The notes below the pieces were generated by a model. It was not told the origin of the DNA, made no database searches, and saw nothing but the letters and a program-made list of their open reading frames with translations. A program made the translations under genes and the position numbers. This document shows, in pieces, positions 60,661 through 64,000 of a stretch of 64,000 nt of DNA. Every line of letters begins with the position of its first letter. Positions within the stretch are counted from its first letter, which is position 1. The stretch spans positions 3,162,001-3,226,000 of the forward strand of contig NZ_VFNL01000001.1 in the NCBI RefSeq assembly GCF_006715565.1. The letters are read 5' to 3'. The DNA comes from Microbacterium sp. SLBN-154 (GTDB taxonomy: Bacteria > Actinomycetota > Actinomycetes > Actinomycetales > Microbacteriaceae).

Positions 60661-62451
60661 TCAGACGCCGCCGCCCCCGCCTCCACCGCCTCCGCCGCCC
60701 GCGGAGCCGCCCCCGCTCGAGCCGCCCGAGCTCGACGACGCCGCTGCCGTGGCGGAGAGGCTGCTGATGCCTGCCGAGAAGGCCGCGGCGTTGAACCCGG
60801 CCGTGCCGACATACCAACCGGGGGTGTCATCGCCGTAGTAGACGGCGAGCTGCCGCGCCCACTCCTTCTCCTGACCGAAGACCACCGCGTACGGGAGCAG
60901 CCGCTCGTAGAGGTGGAGCATCTCGCGCGGGTCGCCGGTGTCGACCGGGCGCCGTTCGGCACCGGTCGGGGTCTGCAGCATCCGGATCCGATCAGCCTCC
61001 GCCCACTCGATGAAGGTCTTCAGGCCCTCCAAGTGGTCGCGCACCTCGGCGCCGGTCGCGCTCAGCGGCCGCGTCGAGAGCACCGCGACCGTCACGATCG
61101 TGAGACCCGACCCGAGCACGATGATGACGATCGGCAGCAGAGGGTCGACCGACTCCGCCAGAGCGAACACACCGAAGAGCACGATGAGCACTCCGATCAG
61201 GAGTGCGCCGGCGATCGGCCATGCCCGCACCCGTACCGGGATGGTGCGGTAGAGCCCCCGGCTCTTCAGCTCCTTGCGCCCCGCCGCCAGGATCTTCTGT
61301 GCCGTGCGGGAGAAGTGGGTGTCGTTGCCGCCGAACTCGTAGATCTCGCCGGGCCGGAGCTCCTCGTCGAAGAGGCCCTCCAGCAGCATCCGTCCATCGC
61401 GGTCGGCGCGGCTGGCGTCGATCAGCTCCGCCTGCAGCTTGGCGCTGCCGAACCAGCGCTTCTCGCCTTCCAGGATCCGGATGCTTCCGACCACCGCCTG
61501 CTCGAGCACTTCGGCCGGGATCGCCTTCGCCGTCTTGCCCAGCAGCAGCGCGCTCTCGAGAGCGTCGATGCCGGGGGGTGGGGTGAACTCCGCGATGATC
61601 GTCGGTCGTCCGGGTTCGTTTTTCAGCGACCGGCGATTGACCACGACCGCCGCCCCGAGCATGCCGAGGCCGGCGATGCCCGCCACCCCCTGGGCCCAAC
61701 CCCATCCGGACGCGAGGTAGGAGTCATCGAATCGGGCGAAGGTGCCCGCTTCGAAACCCACCGCGATCGTGAGCGTCTCCGTGGGAGCGAGATCACGGGC
61801 GCCGGCGGTGACGACCGCGCCCTCTGCGCTGTCGGAGACCTCGATCGGACACGTGGTTTCCGCGCCGAACCTTCCGACGTAGCACGCTTGCGCGCCGGTG
61901 AGCGAGTCGACCAGGTCGGCAGGCACCACGAGTGCGGCCGTGACCTCGCCGAAGGGTTGGCGCCACCCGTTGCCGTTGACGTCCCAGTAGAACTCGTCAC
62001 TGGTGTCGGCGAAGAAGTCGGTGACATTGCGCAGGGTGTAGGTGAAGACGAATGTCTGACGGCCGGAGAGGAAGTCGTCGGCGCGGGATGTGACGATCAT
62101 CCAGTCGCCGTCGGTCTCGACCTCGCTCGGTCGCGGGTCGCCTTCTTCGTCGGTGACCGAGATCAGCTCGGGAAAGGTGGGCTGGCCGTTGTAGTCGGCG
62201 GGGATCTCCCGGCGCAGCCCGCGGTTCTGATCCTCGGGGAAGACCGCGACGAACGTCTCGACGACCCGAAGCGTGCTGGTGTCGTCATCGTCACGGCCGA
62301 GGGTGTACTCGGCGTGCATGCTCTCGAACACGAAGTCGTCGAGGTCGCCGGAGGCGGAGGCGGGTTGTGCGGAGACCGCCAGGCCGACGAGACCGACGAC
62401 CCCCAGGAGGACCGTCAGCACCGTGGCGGTGATCCGACGCGTTCGCGGCAT
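60661..62451 (-). CDS. DUF2207 family membrane protein, 596 aa
   Basis: A signal peptide (TATVLTVLLGVVGLVGLAVSAQPASA) is followed by the DUF2207 extracellular domain (YTLGRDDDDTSTLRVVETFVAVFPEDQNRGLRREIPADYNGQP), a transmembrane segment near residue 260, a cytosolic domain with VGSIRILEGEKRW, two more membrane helices (PIAGALLIGVLIVLFGVFAL, PLLPIVIIVLGSGLTIVTV) and a C-terminal Gly/Ser-rich tail ending in a poly-Gly run. TAGGCT-GAGCGC precedes ATG 62451 (leaderless). The function is unknown. Confidence 0.9.
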   Translation of the reverse strand: MPRTRRITATVLTVLLGVVGLVGLAVSAQPASASGDLDDFVFESMHAEYTLGRDDDDTSTLRVVETFVAVFPEDQNRGLRREIPADYNGQPTFPELISVTDEEGDPRPSEVETDGDWMIVTSRADDFLSGRQTFVFTYTLRNVTDFFADTSDEFYWDVNGNGWRQPFGEVTAALVVPADLVDSLTGAQACYVGRFGAETTCPIEVSDSAEGAVVTAGARDLAPTETLTIAVGFEAGTFARFDDSYLASGWGWAQGVAGIAGLGMLGAAVVVNRRSLKNEPGRPTIIAEFTPPPGIDALESALLLGKTAKAIPAEVLEQAVVGSIRILEGEKRWFGSAKLQAELIDASRADRDGRMLLEGLFDEELRPGEIYEFGGNDTHFSRTAQKILAAGRKELKSRGLYRTIPVRVRAWPIAGALLIGVLIVLFGVFALAESVDPLLPIVIIVLGSGLTIVTVAVLSTRPLSATGAEVRDHLEGLKTFIEWAEADRIRMLQTPTGAERRPVDTGDPREMLHLYERLLPYAVVFGQEKEWARQLAVYYGDDTPGWYVGTAGFNAAAFSAGISSLSATAAASSSSGGSSGGGSAGGGGGGGGGGGV

Positions 62452-62499
62452 GCGCTCAGCCTAGATGGCGGCGTCGCCGCCACCGGATACCCTGGGGCC

Positions 62500-62943
62500 G
62501 TGAACGATCGTCGTCTCGCCGTCGAGGCGTGGGAAAGCCTTTTTCGTGCGCAGCACGAGCTGTTCGCCGATCTCGGCCGCGACTTCAGCGATGCGCCGCT
62601 GCAGCAGGGCGAGTACGACGTGCTGCTGACGGTGACCCGGGCGCCCGACATGACCGCGCGGCTGCGTGACATCACGCGGCTGATGCTGGTCAGTCAGCCC
62701 TCGGTGTCGCGCCTGGTCGACCGGATGGTCGCCCGTGGATACGTCACGAAGCGTCCCGATCCCGATGATGGACGCGGGTCGCTCGTCCGCGCGACGGAGG
62801 CGGGCGCCCGCGCATTCCGCGAAGTGGCACGGGTGCATGCCGCCCACATCGCGGAGCGGATGTCGGCGCTGAACGAGTCCGAGCTCGCCCAACTGCGCGA
62901 ACTCACCACGAAGCTGCGGGCGCACAACACTCCCGCCGGGTGA
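62500..62943 (+). CDS. MarR family regulator, 147 aa
   Basis: This winged-helix dimer protein has LQQGEYDVLLTVTRAPDMTARLRDITRLMLVSQPSVSRLVDRMVARGYVTKRPDPDDGRGSLVRATEAG, with the HTH and wing and the usual DDGR turn. The start is GTG 62500, preceded by TACCCT and 6 nt (leaderless). It is divergent from DUF2207 with 48 bp between and is probably autoregulated. The inducer is unknown. Confidence 0.92.
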   Translation: MNDRRLAVEAWESLFRAQHELFADLGRDFSDAPLQQGEYDVLLTVTRAPDMTARLRDITRLMLVSQPSVSRLVDRMVARGYVTKRPDPDDGRGSLVRATEAGARAFREVARVHAAHIAERMSALNESELAQLRELTTKLRAHNTPAG

Positions 62944-62960
62944 GGTCCCGACGGGAGTGT
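62927..62960 (+). terminator. Terminator hairpin overlapping the MarR stop
   Basis: ACACTCCCG (62927-62935) pairs with CGGGAGTGT (62952-62960); after a mismatch the stem continues CGGG/CCCG with a 6-nt loop. The arms include the last codons and stop of the MarR gene. Confidence 0.7.
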
Positions 62961-62988
62961 CGTGAGGCGTTCCGCAGACCGGAATGCG

Positions 62989-63462
62989 TTACTGCTCGAC
63001 CGGCTGCGGGTGGTCTGCCGTGCTCGACGCCGACGCACTCTCGTGCGCCTGCAGCACCTGTGCACCGTTCTCGGTGGCGACCTCGATCTTGCGCGGCTTG
63101 GCCTTCTCGCTCACCGGGATGGTGACGCTGAGCACGCCGTTGTTGTAGCTCGCCGAGATGCGGTCGGTGTCGATGCCCTGTCCGAGGTTCAGCTGCCGCA
63201 CGAAGCTCGCGGCCTCGCGCTCACGGGTGATCCACTTGACGCCGTCGCCGGCGCTGAGCGTGCGCTCGGCGCGGATGGTCAGCAGCTGACCGTCCACGTC
63301 GATGTCGACCGAGCCGGGGTCGATGCCGGGCAGGTCGGCGGTGAGCACATAGTGGTCACCGTCGCGGTAGAGGTCCATCGGCATGCGGCGAGGACCGCGA
63401 CGGGCATCGAAGAAGCTCGTCGCGAGACGGTCGAGGTCACGGAACGGGTCGTACGTCGCCAT
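62989..63462 (-). CDS. Hsp20/alpha-crystallin small heat shock protein, 157 aa
   Basis: This is an ATP-independent holdase. The alpha-crystallin domain runs from MDLYRDGDHYVLTADLPGIDPGSVDIDVDGQLLTIRAERT to SYNNGVLSVTIPVSEKAKPRKIEV, with the hallmark NGVL motif near residue 110. The N-terminus MATYDPFRDLDRLATSFF is typical of the actinobacterial Hsp18 group. GAAGGAGA precedes ATG 63462. The promoter region carries both HAIR and CIRCE, so it responds to HspR and HrcA. Confidence 0.95.
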   Translation of the reverse strand: MATYDPFRDLDRLATSFFDARRGPRRMPMDLYRDGDHYVLTADLPGIDPGSVDIDVDGQLLTIRAERTLSAGDGVKWITREREAASFVRQLNLGQGIDTDRISASYNNGVLSVTIPVSEKAKPRKIEVATENGAQVLQAHESASASSTADHPQPVEQ

Positions 63463-63494
63463 GTTCGGTCTCCTTCACTGGACGAAATCCGGAA

Positions 63495-63515
63495 CTTGAG
63501 TCATCTTGGCTCAAG
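63495..63515 (-). promoter_or_regulatory. HAIR element (HspR operator) of the hsp20 gene
   Basis: CTTGAGT-N7-GCTCAAG matches the HAIR consensus CTTGAGT-N7-ACTCAAG with one mismatch. It lies 33-53 bp upstream of the Hsp20 start codon, downstream of the promoter inside the CIRCE element. Confidence 0.93.
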
Positions 63516-63525
63516 TACGACCAGA

Positions 63526-63552
63526 TTAGCACTCGAGGGTTGAGAGTGCTAA
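63526..63552 (-). promoter_or_regulatory. CIRCE element (HrcA operator) of the hsp20 gene
   Basis: TTAGCACTC-N9-GAGTGCTAA is a perfect CIRCE. On the minus strand TTAGCA and TAATCT with an 18-nt spacer can serve as -35 and -10, so HrcA binding would cover the promoter. Confidence 0.97.
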
Positions 63553-63591
63553 GAGCCCAGGCGTTCGCCGTCAGCGAACGCCTGGGCTCTT
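63551..63591 (-). terminator. Terminator of the arabinofuranosidase gene
   Basis: A perfect 18-bp stem (63551-63568 with 63574-63591, 5-nt loop) starts 2 bp beyond the stop codon of the minus-strand gene. Its distal arm overlaps the CIRCE element by two bases, so termination and heat-shock promoter are packed together. Confidence 0.9.
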
Positions 63592-63593
63592 CT

Positions 63594-64000
63594 TCATTCG
63601 GCGGTGAGAACCGTCCACGAGCAGGGGGGCAGCGTGACGGAGAGGGCCCCGTCGGCGACCTTCACCGAGTCGTTGGCCTTCGGCGTCACCCGGTCGGGCT
63701 GTTCGAGCGTGTTCGCCGCGTGGATGTCGTCGTCGAAGATCGACGTGGCCTCGGCCGACGACACCCCGCCGGCGAGAGCGGCGGAGTCGATCTCGAGGGT
63801 GACCTCGTCGGTCAGGCTGCGGTTGACGGCGAAGACCGTGATGGCGCCGCTGTCAGGGTCGATGGTCGCGACGGCGTCGACGAGCGGCACGTCGCCGAAC
63901 TTCGCCGTCACGTACGTGGGGCTGTCGAGCTTCAGCTCGAGGGCGACACCCCGCGCGAGCTGCGAGGTCAGCGAGAAGGGATAGAACGTCGTCTGACGCC
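63594..64000 (-). CDS. GH51 alpha-L-arabinofuranosidase, C-terminal part (5' end outside window)
   Basis: The window holds about the last 135 codons. They begin RQTTFYPFSLTSQLARGVALEL, the segment found just before the C-terminal beta-sandwich of GH51 enzymes, and continue with VPLVDAVATIDPDSGAITVFAVNRS and end ATLPPCSW-type (VTLPPCSWTVLTAE). The enzyme releases terminal arabinofuranose from arabinan and arabinoxylan. Catalytic residues would lie outside the window. It agrees with the plant-polysaccharide diet suggested by the GH31/GH1 locus. Confidence 0.88.
   Translation of the reverse strand, partial: RQTTFYPFSLTSQLARGVALELKLDSPTYVTAKFGDVPLVDAVATIDPDSGAITVFAVNRSLTDEVTLEIDSAALAGGVSSAEATSIFDDDIHAANTLEQPDRVTPKANDSVKVADGALSVTLPPCSWTVLTAE

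Overview
The window is high-GC (about 70%) actinobacterial chromosome. Actinobacterial traits include many GTG starts, numerous TANNNT -10 boxes placed 6-7 nt before the start codon (leaderless genes), an HspR/HAIR plus HrcA/CIRCE heat-shock region, and the repertoire of MFS pumps, TetR regulators and DUF222-HNH nuclease. Protein similarity as I recall it points to Microbacteriaceae, most likely Microbacterium; this is inference. I see no rRNA, tRNA, CRISPR array, insertion sequence or phage module. It looks like ordinary chromosome with small regulatory surprises rather than a genomic island.

Layout. 1-13.7 kb: 3' end of NAD synthetase, a proline/alanine-rich exported protein, an APH-fold kinase divergent from a two-component system (kinase plus OmpR-type regulator), an MFS exporter with a small membrane protein, the SbcCD nuclease, an alpha/beta hydrolase and small acidic or membrane proteins. 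13.7-21.9 kb: a sugar-utilisation locus on the minus strand (LacI regulator, solute-binding protein, two permeases, GH31 alpha-xylosidase, GH1 beta-glucosidase) with matching LacI-type palindromes in front of the binding-protein gene and the regulator gene. 22-29 kb: a leaderless short ORF with terminal cysteines ahead of a receiver-less winged-helix regulator, then a glycosyltransferase/pyruvyltransferase group including a HEAT-repeat/GT4 fusion.

29-43 kb: DNA glycosylase, S9 peptidase, oxidoreductases, a TetR regulator divergent from an MFS gene that carries a frameshift, a DUF899 protein, a DUF222-HNH nuclease, and a methyltransferase/TetR pair divergent from a DHA2 drug exporter. 43-44 kb: an Erm-type 23S rRNA methyltransferase with a leaderless leader peptide and a hairpin covering its ribosome-binding site. 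44-56.5 kb: XRE regulator with SDR, acyl-CoA ligase divergent from an AraC regulator, several small leaderless genes, MFS, and a LolA/RseB-like lipid-binding protein with a two-gene ABC exporter.

56.5-57 kb holds the least explained feature: two almost identical 163-bp units in tandem, 201 bp apart, each with an inverted-repeat promoter region, a structured transcript of about 100 nt and a strong terminator hairpin. They look like duplicated small RNA genes. 57-64 kb: VanJ-like phosphodiesterase, GH13 trehalose-synthase-like enzyme coupled to a luciferase-like oxidoreductase, DUF2207 protein, MarR regulator, Hsp20 with CIRCE and HAIR operators, and the 3' end of a GH51 arabinofuranosidase.
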